Origin: Chryseobacterium daeguense DSM 19388
GTDB lineage: Bacteria; Bacteroidota; Bacteroidia; Flavobacteriales; Weeksellaceae
Assembly: GCF_000430825.1 (NCBI RefSeq)
Contig: NZ_AUMT01000008.1
Span: forward strand, 124,001-188,000
Reading direction: 5' to 3'
Length of the DNA: 64,000 nucleotides
Part shown: piece by piece, positions 16,138 through 24,413 of the stretch
Position numbering within the stretch: the stretch's first letter is position 1
How the letters are laid out: each line of letters starts with the position of its first letter
Made by a program: the position numbers and the translations under genes
Notes under the pieces: generated by a model
Seen by the model: the letters and a program-made list of their open reading frames with translations, nothing else
Databases searched by the model: none
Told to the model about the DNA's origin: nothing

Positions 16138-17295
16138 TTACGATTTTTTACCGTAACTAAAGTTTTTCATAGCATCTCTAAGTATGGAAAAGTTAGAATT
16201 AGTATATATTAAAGTGTTTGAAATATTTTTATGACCTAATAATTTACTAACTAAAGGTAAAGGAATATTGTACGAATTCACTAAGCTACTCCCAAACGTA
16301 TGTCTGGCAAGATGAAAATGAACTCTTTTATTAATCTTAGCTAAATCAGCCAAATCCTTTAATTTATTATTAACAGTCTGATTAGTAATACTGGGGAAAA
16401 TCTTCTCATCTTTCTTTTTACCGATTATATATTTACATAAGACCTTTTTAGCTTGTGCGCTAAAAGGAACTTTTAAAATATCATCCGTTTTCTTTTGAAC
16501 GATCGAAATTACCGAATTATTTAGATCAACATTTTTAACTAATAATTGATCACAATCACTAAATCTCAATCCAGTATAACAAGAGAATAGAAACATATCT
16601 TTTGTTAATTTATACTTTTTAATTTGTTCTTCATCCAATTCTAGATTTCTTAAACGTACCACCTCTTCCTCATGTAAAAACTCATCATTAACTTTTGGCC
16701 CCTTAAACTTAAAGTTATTATACGGAGAAAAACTAATTTTCTCCATTAAGTAGATTTGATGAATAATAGATTTCAGACACTTGTGCATATTATAAACAGC
16801 ACCTCCTTCTTTCAGATCCAATTTTTTCAAATATGTGTCAAAGCCTTTTACAAAATTATAGTCAATATCTGAAGTATAAATATTCGACTTATAACTTTTA
16901 AGTCTTTTTCTTAATAACGAATATTTATAAGATGTAGCTTCTTTAAGCCCTTTAGCTTCGACAATTTCATCATAAAGTTGATAGAAATCATTGTCACTTT
17001 TTCCTTTGAAATACCGATCAATTAAATCAAACGTAATAGATACTCCCCCAGCTTCTTTTAAGCTACAATGCCCTTCTAAGTCTGATTTTATTTTATTTAA
17101 CTTAACATTTAAACTTTTAAATCCTTTACCAATAGCTTTGGAGTTTTTATCATCCCAAAACTTAGGATCAATAGATTCTTTTAAACCTATCTTCTTTGAA
17201 CGAGAATTAATGATGATTTGTAAAATCAGCGGGTTTTCTCCTTTAGCATTTTGTTTATCAGTTCTTCTGACAATTTTGATTGAATAGTTATTCAT
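16138..17295 (-). CDS. Tyrosine recombinase (integrase) of the island
   Basis: A 385-residue site-specific recombinase. The N terminus (residues 1-80) is the arm-binding domain common in Bacteroidota integrases, and residues about 100-200 form the SAM-like core-binding domain. The catalytic set is complete: R244 in CYTGLRFSD, a likely K269 in the beta-hairpin, H328-x-x-R331 in HLARH, H355 in LLGHKN and the nucleophile Y364 in TLIYTN. It is expected to catalyse integration and excision between the tRNA-end repeats. It lies about 360 bases from the attachment site inside the island, as expected for a tRNA-targeting element. Confidence 0.95.
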   Translation of the reverse strand: MNNYSIKIVRRTDKQNAKGENPLILQIIINSRSKKIGLKESIDPKFWDDKNSKAIGKGFKSLNVKLNKIKSDLEGHCSLKEAGGVSITFDLIDRYFKGKSDNDFYQLYDEIVEAKGLKEATSYKYSLLRKRLKSYKSNIYTSDIDYNFVKGFDTYLKKLDLKEGGAVYNMHKCLKSIIHQIYLMEKISFSPYNNFKFKGPKVNDEFLHEEEVVRLRNLELDEEQIKKYKLTKDMFLFSCYTGLRFSDCDQLLVKNVDLNNSVISIVQKKTDDILKVPFSAQAKKVLCKYIIGKKKDEKIFPSITNQTVNNKLKDLADLAKINKRVHFHLARHTFGSSLVNSYNIPLPLVSKLLGHKNISNTLIYTNSNFSILRDAMKNFSYGKKS

Positions 17296-17521
17296 AACGA
17301 AAATATTTGTTTGTTTATATTCTCAATAACTATAGTAGAGATTTTGAAGAGGAAAAAATCAGCTAATTTAAGTATAATATTTTAAATATAAAAATACAAA
17401 TAACTGATAACCAATATTTTATATTATGTCATTAATTTCTCATTCTAAATTTACCTTAGGTCATATCGTACCAGAATTAGGTAACAAAGTTTTTCGAGAA
17501 AAACTGCTGTTTAATCTACGG

Positions 17522-17540
17522 GGGGAAACAAGAGGGGAAA
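17522..17540. repeat. Paired GGGGAAA repeats near attR
   Basis: Two GGGGAAA heptamers separated by 5 bases, in the same spacing and orientation as the pair near the left end. Candidate arm-type sites for the recombinase. Confidence 0.6.
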
Positions 17541-17596
17541 GTTATTTCGGGAACGATGACTATTTTTGTCTATAAATAGCAACTATAAAAACATAA

Positions 17597-17621
17597 AAAA
17601 ACCCCTATTTTAGGGGTTTTT
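17597..17621 (-). terminator. Island-borne terminator downstream of the tRNA
   Basis: A perfect 11-bp stem (AAAAACCCCTA / TAGGGGTTTTT) with a TTT loop, with U-runs in both directions. It lies about 35 bases after the tRNA 3' end and so replaces the terminator now stranded beyond the left end of the island. Confidence 0.75.
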
Positions 17622-17654
17622 AAAATTTTCGAAGAATTGTCTATCTTCAAAACC

Positions 17655-17675
17655 GTGGTCCCACCTGGGCTCGAA
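17655..17675. repeat. attR: tRNA-end copy of the 21-bp repeat
   Basis: Identical to the 21 bases at the left boundary. It overlaps the acceptor stem and T-arm of the intact tRNA gene, so integration kept the tRNA functional. Confidence 0.93.
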
Positions 17676-17729
17676 CCAGGGACCACCTGATTATGAGTCA
17701 GGTGCTCTAACCAACTGAGCTATAGGACC
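17656..17729 (-). tRNA. tRNA with CAU anticodon (Met or lysidine-type Ile2)
   Basis: A 74-nt cloverleaf. The acceptor stem GGTCCTA pairs with TGGGACC (one G-U), then D-arm AGCTCAGTTGGTTAGAGC, anticodon arm CCTGA-CTCATAA-TCAGG and T-arm with GGTTCGAGCCC. The anticodon is CAU. CCA is not encoded. From sequence alone I cannot separate elongator tRNA-Met from tRNA-Ile2. It is the integration target of the island. Confidence 0.95.
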
Positions 17730-17756
17730 TCAAAATTTGGTTGAATTTTGTGACTG

Positions 17757-17786
17757 CAAAAATAGCAAAATTTATTTCACTACAAA
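17757..17786 (-). promoter_or_regulatory. Promoter of the tRNA gene
   Basis: On the minus strand, TTTG, an 18-bp spacer, then TATTTTTG, a full match to the -7 consensus TAnnTTTG. The predicted start lies about 20 bases before the mature tRNA. Confidence 0.6.
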
Positions 17787-17791
17787 ATTTT

Positions 17792-18190
17792 TTATTGCTT
17801 TTCTTGGCAAAGTTCTACTAATACACCGTTGGTGGATTTCGGGTGAAGAAAGACAACTAATTTATTATCAGCTCCTTCTTTAGGCTCTTCAGAGATAAAT
17901 TGGAACCCTTCTTTTTTTAATCTTTCTATTTCCGCAAAGATATTTTCTACCCCAAAAGCCAGATGATGAATACCCTCTTCCTTTTTATCAATAAATTTTG
18001 AGATCGGGCTTTCTTCCCTGCTCGCCTCCAGAAGCTCTATCTTACTTTCTCCAGCGGCATAAAATGAAGTAACAACTCCTTCTCTTTCCACAGACTCTTT
18101 TTTGTAAGATTCTTTTCCTAAAAGCCTGGTAAAAAGATCATCCGAAACACCTAAAGATTTCACGGCAATGCCGATATGTTCTAATTTCAT
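17792..18190 (-). CDS. mce: Methylmalonyl-CoA epimerase
   Basis: Interconverts the two epimers of methylmalonyl-CoA in propionate metabolism. The 132-residue length and VOC-fold pattern fit: it begins MKLEHIGIAV with metal ligand H5. The second half has GIHHLAFGVENI with the next histidine, and it ends with NGVLVELCQ carrying the final glutamate. The middle segment SFYAAGESKIELLE is typical. It lies next to the tRNA gene on the same strand, outside the island. Its promoter region is shared back-to-back with rbfA. Confidence 0.9.
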   Translation of the reverse strand: MKLEHIGIAVKSLGVSDDLFTRLLGKESYKKESVEREGVVTSFYAAGESKIELLEASREESPISKFIDKKEEGIHHLAFGVENIFAEIERLKKEGFQFISEEPKEGADNKLVVFLHPKSTNGVLVELCQEKQ

Positions 18191-18255
18191 AAATATTTAA
18201 AATAAATTAAGTTATAAATTTGATAAAGCCATCAAATATGAAAGTTCAATTCAAA

Positions 18256-18272
18256 CAAAAGTACTAAATTTG
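18256..18272. promoter_or_regulatory. Back-to-back -7 boxes for mce and rbfA
   Basis: TACTTTTG on the minus strand (18256-18263, towards mce) and TAAATTTG on the plus strand (18265-18272, towards rbfA) both match TAnnTTTG and are separated by one base. The two genes therefore appear to be transcribed from abutting divergent promoters. Confidence 0.55.
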
Positions 18273-18280
18273 CATAACTT

Positions 18281-18640
18281 ATGGAAAGTAACAGACAAAG
18301 AAAAGTAGCACAGATTATACAGGAAGATTTCGCAGAACTTTTCCGTAAACAGGCTTCAGAAAGCAAACAAAGCATTCTGGTAACTGTTTCGGATGTAAAA
18401 GTAACTGCTGATCTTGGGATCGCCAAGATTTATTTAAGCATATTCCCACAAGAACACCGTAAAGCCGTAATGAAAGAAATTGAGGAAAATAAAGCTCAAT
18501 ACAGAAATTTCATTGGCCAGAAAATGGCAAAACAGGTGCGTGTAATTCCTAATCTGAACTTTTATCTGGACACTACTCTTGACGATGTTGAAAAGCTCGA
18601 CAGAGAGTTGAGAGGCGAAGGCGACAATCCTATTTTATAA
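18281..18640 (+). CDS. rbfA: Ribosome-binding factor A
   Basis: A small KH-type protein that binds the immature 30S subunit and helps 16S rRNA maturation, also in the cold. The 119 residues begin ESNRQRKVAQIIQEDFAELF, the usual RbfA start helix. They contain VTVSDVKVTADLGIAKIYLSIF and end with the PNLNFYLDTTLDDVEKLD pattern that defines the family. It lies 4 bases upstream of the FtsX-like permease gene and is probably co-transcribed with it. Confidence 0.95.
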   Translation: MESNRQRKVAQIIQEDFAELFRKQASESKQSILVTVSDVKVTADLGIAKIYLSIFPQEHRKAVMKEIEENKAQYRNFIGQKMAKQVRVIPNLNFYLDTTLDDVEKLDRELRGEGDNPIL

Positions 18641-18644
18641 AAAG

Positions 18645-19850
18645 TTGAAAAACATTGCATTTTACATAGCTTCAAGATACCTTTTAGCAAAAAAAGGCAG
18701 TACTGCTGTTACGTTCATTACGTGGCTGGCTGTGGGTGCTATGATGGTTGCCGTCACTGCAATGTTTGTGATTATTTCCGTTTTTTCAGGGCTTGAAGAC
18801 CTTAATAAGGAACTGATTTCCAATCTTCACGCAGACCTTACTATTAAAAGCACTTCAGGAAAAAAACTGAAAGATTATTCCAAAATTGATTCTGTTTTAA
18901 AAAACAATAAAGAAATCAGCCATTTTTCCAGGGTGATTGAAGAAAAAGTTTACATCAGCTATAATGGAAAAGGGGATATTGCTTATTTAAGAGGGGTAGA
19001 TTCTGCTTATATTAAGGTAAATCCTATTGATAAAGATGTTTTCTACGGAGCTTATCCAGGCTTTAAATATTCTAATGAAGTATTGATGGAAAATTCTTTA
19101 GACAACAGGCTGTCTATTCCAGTTGCCACTTCTACGGGCTACGCAACGGTTTTTATGCCGAAGCCGGGAACCGGAATCATTAACAAGGAAGAAGATATTT
19201 ACAATAAAAAAGATATTCTTGTCACCGGTGTTTTTCCCGGAAAAGATCAGCTGGACAATTATATCATTGCGCCAATAGAGCTAACGGAAGAATTACTTGA
19301 CCTCCCGAAACATTCCGCTTACCAGATTGTAATCAAAATTAAAAATCCGGAGAATACCGATGCTGTAAAACAACAACTTCTTTCTTCGCTGGGAAAAAAT
19401 ATTGAAATAAAAACCAAACAGGAGGAAAATGCCGCATTCTGGAAGATGATTAATACAGAAAAGTTATTTATCTACTTGATTTTTGCTTTGGTTATTTTCA
19501 TTACTACATTCAATCTTGCGGGTGCTATTATTATTCTTCAGCTGGATAAAAAAGAGCAGACAAAATCCCTGATTTCATTAGGGTTTCCGTTAAGCCATCT
19601 CCGCCAGGTATATTTCTATACCGGGAGTCTGATTGTAATATCAGGAATTATTTCCGGGCTCATTCTGGGAACGGCACTTTGCTATTTCCAGCAGTACACC
19701 GAATTTTTTAGAGCTAATGAAACGTTGCCTTTTCCGATAAAAATTGTTGGTCAGAATTATTTCATCGTTGCTCTTACCGCATCATTATTCGGTTTCATCA
19801 TTTCCTGGGTATTTTCCAAAATAAGCAAAGACTATATTACTAAAAATTAA
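18645..19850 (+). CDS. FtsX-like ABC transporter permease (LolC/E type)
   Basis: A 401-residue inner-membrane protein with the layout of lipoprotein-release permeases: one membrane helix near residues 25-50, a large periplasmic domain, then three helices near 273-297, 318-345 and 368-390. The N terminus AFYIASRYLLAKKGSTAVTFITWLA is characteristic of LolC/LolE proteins, which move lipoproteins out of the inner membrane with the ATPase LolD. No ATPase gene is adjacent. The best start appears to be a TTG four bases after rbfA, since no earlier ATG is in frame; this is less certain than the identity. Confidence 0.88.
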   Translation: MKNIAFYIASRYLLAKKGSTAVTFITWLAVGAMMVAVTAMFVIISVFSGLEDLNKELISNLHADLTIKSTSGKKLKDYSKIDSVLKNNKEISHFSRVIEEKVYISYNGKGDIAYLRGVDSAYIKVNPIDKDVFYGAYPGFKYSNEVLMENSLDNRLSIPVATSTGYATVFMPKPGTGIINKEEDIYNKKDILVTGVFPGKDQLDNYIIAPIELTEELLDLPKHSAYQIVIKIKNPENTDAVKQQLLSSLGKNIEIKTKQEENAAFWKMINTEKLFIYLIFALVIFITTFNLAGAIIILQLDKKEQTKSLISLGFPLSHLRQVYFYTGSLIVISGIISGLILGTALCYFQQYTEFFRANETLPFPIKIVGQNYFIVALTASLFGFIISWVFSKISKDYITKN

Positions 19851-19898
19851 CACGTTCCGTTTTCATTTTTTTGTACCTTTACCGCCCAATTTTTAAAA

Positions 19899-21677
19899 AT
19901 GAAACGCACTTTACTCTCTTTTTTAATGGCATTTGCCTTTATTAATGCATTTGCCCAGATTCCTGCGGGATACTACGATGGTACAACGGGTCTTTCCGGG
20001 GCAGCTTTAAAAACTAAACTTAAACAAATTATTACCAATGGCCATGTAGATCACGGATATGGTGGCTTATGGATCGCTTACCAAACCACAGATCGTGATA
20101 ATTTCTATGAGAATGACGGTACTATTTTAGATATTTATTCCGAAAACCCAACTGGAACTGATGCTTACAGCTACAGTGTTGGAACAAACCAATGTGGCTC
20201 TTATAACAGTGAGGCAGATTGTTATAACAGGGAACATATCGTTCCGCAAAGTTTATTTAATGAAGCCAGCCCGATGGTATCCGATATTCATTTTATTCGT
20301 CCTACTGACGGATGGGTTAATAATAAAAGGTCAAATTATCCTTTTGGGGAAGTAGGAACAGCTTCTTACACCTCTTTAAACGGTTCAAAATTAGGAACTT
20401 CAGCATCTGCGGGGTATTCAGGGACAGTTTTTGAGCCAATTGATGCCTTTAAGGGTGATGTGGCTAGAATGATCTTTTATTTTGTAACAAGATATGAAAC
20501 CCAGCTTAGCGGCTTCACTTCCGGAGATATGCTTGGAGGATCAGCTTTTCCAGGCCTTCAGACATGGGAACTTGATCAGCTATTGGCTTGGAGCGCTGCA
20601 GACCCCGTCTCTTCTGTGGAAATTGAAAGAAACAATAAGTCTTATACATTTCAGGGGAACAGAAACCCTTTTATTGATCACCCGGAATATATCACTCAAA
20701 TCTGGGGAACGCCGGTTGCTGATACACAAGCTCCGACTGCTCCAACAAATTTAGCAACAAATACACCTAACTCCAATTCAATTTCATTAAGCTGGACAGC
20801 TTCCACAGATAATGTTGGAATAGCTGGATATGACATTTACAAGGATGGCGTTTTCTATGCAACTGTTTCGGGAACAACGGCAACTGTTTCAGGGCTAAAT
20901 CCTTCTACCACATACAACTTTTATATTATTGCAAAAGATGCCGCAGGAAATTCTTCTACAGCAAGCAATACCGCATCAGGAACTACCCTTGCCGGAGGAC
21001 AGCCGGGCGGAAATTGCGGAACAGAAACTTTTGACGGCATTCCTTCCACAGGAACCAATTATCTTGCTCAAACGTGGACAAGCAATAATGTTACATGGAA
21101 TGCAACTGATGCAAGAACCGATGAAACCATTAATGGAAAAGCAATCACAATCAGAAACGGATATTTATTAAGCTCCAGTGTTTCTGGAGGAATCCAAAGC
21201 CTTACAGTAAAAACACAGCTTAAATATACAGGCTCAAGCAATGCATTAAATGTAGAAATCAACGGAACCCAAGTGGGAACAGTTCCTTACAGCGCAACAG
21301 TAGGAACTTTTACCATCAATAATATTAATATAAGTGGAAATATTATAATTAAAATCACCAATCCTGCCGGAGGAAACAGAGTTGCTATTGATGATCTGAG
21401 CTGGACTTGTTATAACAGCACATTAGGAACCGCGGAAGCATCAAAGGATAAGTCTTTCAGCGTTTACCCGAATCCTGTAAAAAGCAACGAGCTTTTTGTG
21501 AGAGGTGAAAACGTAAGCAAAATTTCAAAAGCTCAGATTTATGACCTTTCAGGAAAGTTAATTCAGACTATAGAGAATCCTTTTAAAAATTCAAATAAAA
21601 TCAACCTAAAAGGCTTGAAAAAAGGCAACTATATCCTTAAAACCGAAAACAATTCTACAAAATTCATTGTAGATTAA
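19899..21677 (+). CDS. Secreted endonuclease I with FN3 and T9SS sorting domain
   Basis: A 592-residue exported nuclease. Residues 1-19 are a signal peptide (…NAFAQ). Residues about 25-270 are an endonuclease I domain with the catalytic segment NREHIVPQSLF (H113) and the conserved WVNNKRSNYPFGEV. Residues about 270-365 are a fibronectin type III domain (APTAPTNL to NTASGTT). A strand-rich domain of unknown type follows, and the last 75 residues are a type A sorting domain (FSVYPNPVK, IYDLSGKLI, KGNYILK). The protein should therefore be secreted by the type IX system, to degrade external DNA or RNA. A strong terminator follows directly. Confidence 0.92.
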   Translation: MKRTLLSFLMAFAFINAFAQIPAGYYDGTTGLSGAALKTKLKQIITNGHVDHGYGGLWIAYQTTDRDNFYENDGTILDIYSENPTGTDAYSYSVGTNQCGSYNSEADCYNREHIVPQSLFNEASPMVSDIHFIRPTDGWVNNKRSNYPFGEVGTASYTSLNGSKLGTSASAGYSGTVFEPIDAFKGDVARMIFYFVTRYETQLSGFTSGDMLGGSAFPGLQTWELDQLLAWSAADPVSSVEIERNNKSYTFQGNRNPFIDHPEYITQIWGTPVADTQAPTAPTNLATNTPNSNSISLSWTASTDNVGIAGYDIYKDGVFYATVSGTTATVSGLNPSTTYNFYIIAKDAAGNSSTASNTASGTTLAGGQPGGNCGTETFDGIPSTGTNYLAQTWTSNNVTWNATDARTDETINGKAITIRNGYLLSSSVSGGIQSLTVKTQLKYTGSSNALNVEINGTQVGTVPYSATVGTFTINNINISGNIIIKITNPAGGNRVAIDDLSWTCYNSTLGTAEASKDKSFSVYPNPVKSNELFVRGENVSKISKAQIYDLSGKLIQTIENPFKNSNKINLKGLKKGNYILKTENNSTKFIVD

Positions 21678-21697
21678 AACTAAAAAATATTTTACAT

Positions 21698-21727
21698 CAA
21701 AGGCCGGTTTTCTCCGGTCTTTTTTTT
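21698..21727 (+). terminator. Terminator of the nuclease gene
   Basis: AAAGGCCGG pairs with CCGGTCTTT (one G-U) across a 5-nt loop and is followed by a run of seven T. Confidence 0.85.
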
Positions 21728-21739
21728 ATTTTTGATTAT

Positions 21740-22477
21740 ATGGATTCCAATAAAAAATTAGGTTTGATAGGAAAAAATATCTCCTACTCTTTCTCAAAAA
21801 AATTCTTTGAAGACAAATTTCAGAAATTAATGCTGAAAGGTTATTCCTATACTATTTTTGATCTCAGTGAAATCAATGAGGTTGAAAATCTGCTTTCCAC
21901 GCCTGACCTTTTGGGCTTTAACGTAACCATTCCTTATAAAGAAAAAATCATTAATTATCTTGATGAACTGAGTGATGAGGCGGAAGAAATTGGAGCTGTA
22001 AACTGTGTTTTAATTCAAAACGGAAAAAAAACAGGCTATAATACAGATGCTTTCGGATTCGAAAAAACCCTGCTTCTTCATAAAAAGCAACATCATGATT
22101 CTGCCTTGATTTTAGGAAACGGTGGCGCTGCAAAAGCCGTCAAATATGTTCTGGATAAACATGAGATTTCTTCAATTATTGTTTCCAGAAACACAGAAAT
22201 TAATTTTGAAAACCTAGATAAAGAAACTGTTGAAAACCATAAAATCATCATTCAGTGTACGCCTGTAGGAACTTTTCCGAATGTGGAAGACTGCCTGCAT
22301 TTTCCTTTTGAGGGTGTATCCAAAGATCATTTAATTATAGATTTAATTTACAACCCGAATTATACCCAATTCATCATCAAAGCTTCAGAAAAAGGGGCGA
22401 AAACAGTGAACGGTTATTATATGCTTGAGCAGCAAGCAGAAAAAGCGTGGGAAATTTGGAACTTTCAAAAAAAATAA
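21740..22477 (+). CDS. aroE: Shikimate dehydrogenase
   Basis: Reduces 3-dehydroshikimate to shikimate in aromatic amino acid synthesis. The 245 residues are at the short end for AroE, as is usual in flavobacteria. The substrate-binding serines lie in ISYSFSKKFF, the catalytic lysine K67 in NVTIPYKEK, and the nucleotide-binding loop in LGNGGAAKAV. The last helix carries the expected GYYMLEQQAEKAW with the substrate-binding glutamine. The gene starts just after the nuclease terminator and precedes the DUF349 gene by about 70 bases. Confidence 0.95.
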   Translation: MDSNKKLGLIGKNISYSFSKKFFEDKFQKLMLKGYSYTIFDLSEINEVENLLSTPDLLGFNVTIPYKEKIINYLDELSDEAEEIGAVNCVLIQNGKKTGYNTDAFGFEKTLLLHKKQHHDSALILGNGGAAKAVKYVLDKHEISSIIVSRNTEINFENLDKETVENHKIIIQCTPVGTFPNVEDCLHFPFEGVSKDHLIIDLIYNPNYTQFIIKASEKGAKTVNGYYMLEQQAEKAWEIWNFQKK

Positions 22478-22550
22478 CATAAATTAGTGCTTTAATTGGC
22501 ATTTTTGCTATATTTAAAAGATATTAAACGCCACTCATAAAAGATTTGCT

Positions 22551-24353
22551 ATGACTACAGAAAACAACCTTTCTGAAAACGAAGAAAAGAAAATTTCTAA
22601 CGAAGTACCTCAAGAGGAAACACCTGAAAATACCGCTTCTCAGGAGGAAAACCATCATGAAGAAGATACTGAGCATGAAGAGGAGAATGACGTAGAAATT
22701 ACGCTGGCCGATGCTTTGAAGGAAATGGAGAAGATCATTAATGCTCCCAATGCAGGTGAAAATTCCAAAAAATTCAATCAGCTAAAAGAAAAGGCAAGTC
22801 ATTACATCCATGATGAGGTGGAAGACAAAAAACACGAATATACTGATGCCGGAAATGCTCCGGAAAACTTCAGCTACGAACATCCTTTACAGGCCAGATT
22901 TTCTGCTTTAGTAAATATTTTCAGAGAAAAATATGATTCTTACCAGAAAGGACAGGAAGAAGAGCAGAAGAAAAATCTTGAACACAGACAAAGTATTATC
23001 GAAAGACTTAAAAATCTTTATACAAACTCTGAACCCGGAACCAACCTTTTTAAATCCATCAGAGAAATTAAGGAAGACTGGTCTAATGCCGGACAGGTTG
23101 CAAAATCTGAATTCAGAATCCTTAATAACAATTATTTTCACCATCTGAACCAGTTTTACCAGATGCTGGATCTCAACAAAGAATTTCTTGAGCAGGAATA
23201 CAGCCACAATCTTGAAAAAAGACAGCACATCATAGAACGTGCAAAAGAGCTTGAGCATGAGCCTGTAATTCAAAAGGCACTTAATGAGCTTCAATATCTT
23301 CACAAACTTTGGAAGGAAGAAGCAGAGCCTGTCGCAGAAGAATTCCGTGAAAAGACGTGGGAAGAATTCAAAGAAATTTCAAATAAAATCCACGAAAGAA
23401 AATCCGAACTTTCCGCAGCCATTGAAGCTGAGCAGAATACCAATCTGGAAAAGAAAAACCAGATCATCGCAGAGATCAAAAAGCTTTCTGAGCCATCAGA
23501 AAATCCAAACCACAATTACTGGCAGAATGCCATCAGAAAAGTGGAGGATCTCCGTTCTGAATTCTTGAAAACAGGAAGTGTTCCCAGAAAACTTTCCAAC
23601 CAGAACTGGAATGATTTCAAAACAACACTAAGAACTTTTAATACTACAAAAAATACGTATTACAAATCCCTGAAAGGGTCTCAGCAGGCTAATCTTGAGG
23701 AAAAGCTGAAGCTGATCCAGACCGCAAAAGACAACCAGAACAATGAAGAATGGGATATCGCCGTTCCTTTGTTTAAAAAGCTTCAGGAAGACTGGAAAAA
23801 AATAGGCCACGTTCCGAAAAGCATGACCAATAAGATCTGGGATGAATTCCGTGATGCGTGTAACGCTTTCTTCAACAACTACAGAGAAAAAAGCAATACC
23901 TCTACGGATAACTGGAAAGAAAATTACAAGAATAAAAAAGCAATCCTTGATGAGCTTAAAACCGTTACAGACGAAGAAGGCAGCATCGAAAGAATAGAAG
24001 CCATAAAAACGGCCTGGAACAATATCGGTAAAGTTCCGAGAGATAAAATTTCAATTAACTCAGAGTTTAATAAAACATTGAGAGAGAAGCTCAAATTAAA
24101 CAAAATCAATGAATTAGAGCTTAAAGAAGAAGGTTTAACGGAAAACCAATTAACGGATAAAGCAAGAAAAATCAAGAGCCAGATCTCTGATCTTGAAGCT
24201 GAAATCGTGAAGCTGGAAAACAACCTTTCATTCTTCAATAAGCCGTCGAGAGAAAATCCTTTATTAAAAGATACTTTCAATACCATTGACGAGAAAAAAG
24301 CTCATCTGGAAACTTTAAGACAAAATCTCCACAATATTATCTCAGGAGAATAA
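22551..24353 (+). CDS. DUF349-repeat coiled protein
   Basis: A 600-residue, highly charged protein with an acidic N terminus (about residues 1-60) and then several consecutive DUF349 repeats. Each repeat is a helical unit ending in a pattern such as WKKIGHVPKS or WNNIGKVPRD, with downstream aromatic residues. The last 70 residues form a coiled coil (ISDLEAEIVKLENN). It has no membrane segment or signal. DUF349 proteins are common in Bacteroidota but have no established function. It stands alone between aroE and ribD and has its own terminator. Confidence 0.85.
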   Translation: MTTENNLSENEEKKISNEVPQEETPENTASQEENHHEEDTEHEEENDVEITLADALKEMEKIINAPNAGENSKKFNQLKEKASHYIHDEVEDKKHEYTDAGNAPENFSYEHPLQARFSALVNIFREKYDSYQKGQEEEQKKNLEHRQSIIERLKNLYTNSEPGTNLFKSIREIKEDWSNAGQVAKSEFRILNNNYFHHLNQFYQMLDLNKEFLEQEYSHNLEKRQHIIERAKELEHEPVIQKALNELQYLHKLWKEEAEPVAEEFREKTWEEFKEISNKIHERKSELSAAIEAEQNTNLEKKNQIIAEIKKLSEPSENPNHNYWQNAIRKVEDLRSEFLKTGSVPRKLSNQNWNDFKTTLRTFNTTKNTYYKSLKGSQQANLEEKLKLIQTAKDNQNNEEWDIAVPLFKKLQEDWKKIGHVPKSMTNKIWDEFRDACNAFFNNYREKSNTSTDNWKENYKNKKAILDELKTVTDEEGSIERIEAIKTAWNNIGKVPRDKISINSEFNKTLREKLKLNKINELELKEEGLTENQLTDKARKIKSQISDLEAEIVKLENNLSFFNKPSRENPLLKDTFNTIDEKKAHLETLRQNLHNIISGE

Positions 24354-24367
24354 ATTAATTTAAAATC

Positions 24368-24405
24368 TAAAAGGGCGGAGCAAAGCAATTTGTCTTCGCC
24401 TTTTT
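24368..24405 (+). terminator. Terminator after the DUF349 gene
   Basis: An imperfect stem of AAAAGGGCGGAG with CTTCGCCTTTTT, followed by T-rich sequence. Its presence argues against a TTG start for ribD inside the hairpin and supports the ATG downstream. Confidence 0.7.
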
Positions 24406-24413
24406 CATACATA

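Larger units (their letters stand above)
17296..17654. other. Non-coding right end of the island
   Basis: About 360 bases between the integrase and the tRNA repeat. It holds the integrase upstream region, the paired GGGGAAA repeats and a hairpin terminator that now ends the tRNA transcript. I see no gene. Confidence 0.6.
3009..17675. mobile_element. tRNA-integrated genomic island with antiphage cargo
   Basis: The element is bounded by two identical 21-bp copies containing GGTCCCACCTGGGCTCGAA. The right copy is the 3' end of a complete tRNA gene; the left copy is an isolated remnant. A tyrosine recombinase lies next to the tRNA, as is usual for tRNA-targeting islands. An HTH protein and a replication-initiator-like protein suggest an integrative element that may replicate after excision. 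The cargo is a CBASS-like operon, a reverse transcriptase with an upstream RNA, and several unknown genes. Base composition is visibly more AT-rich than in the flanking backbone. I see no conjugation (Tra/T4SS) or relaxase genes, so self-transfer is not supported. Confidence 0.93.

Noticed and set aside
3009-17675. Prophage
   Set aside because: No capsid, tail, terminase or lysis gene is visible, and the size is too small for a tailed phage.
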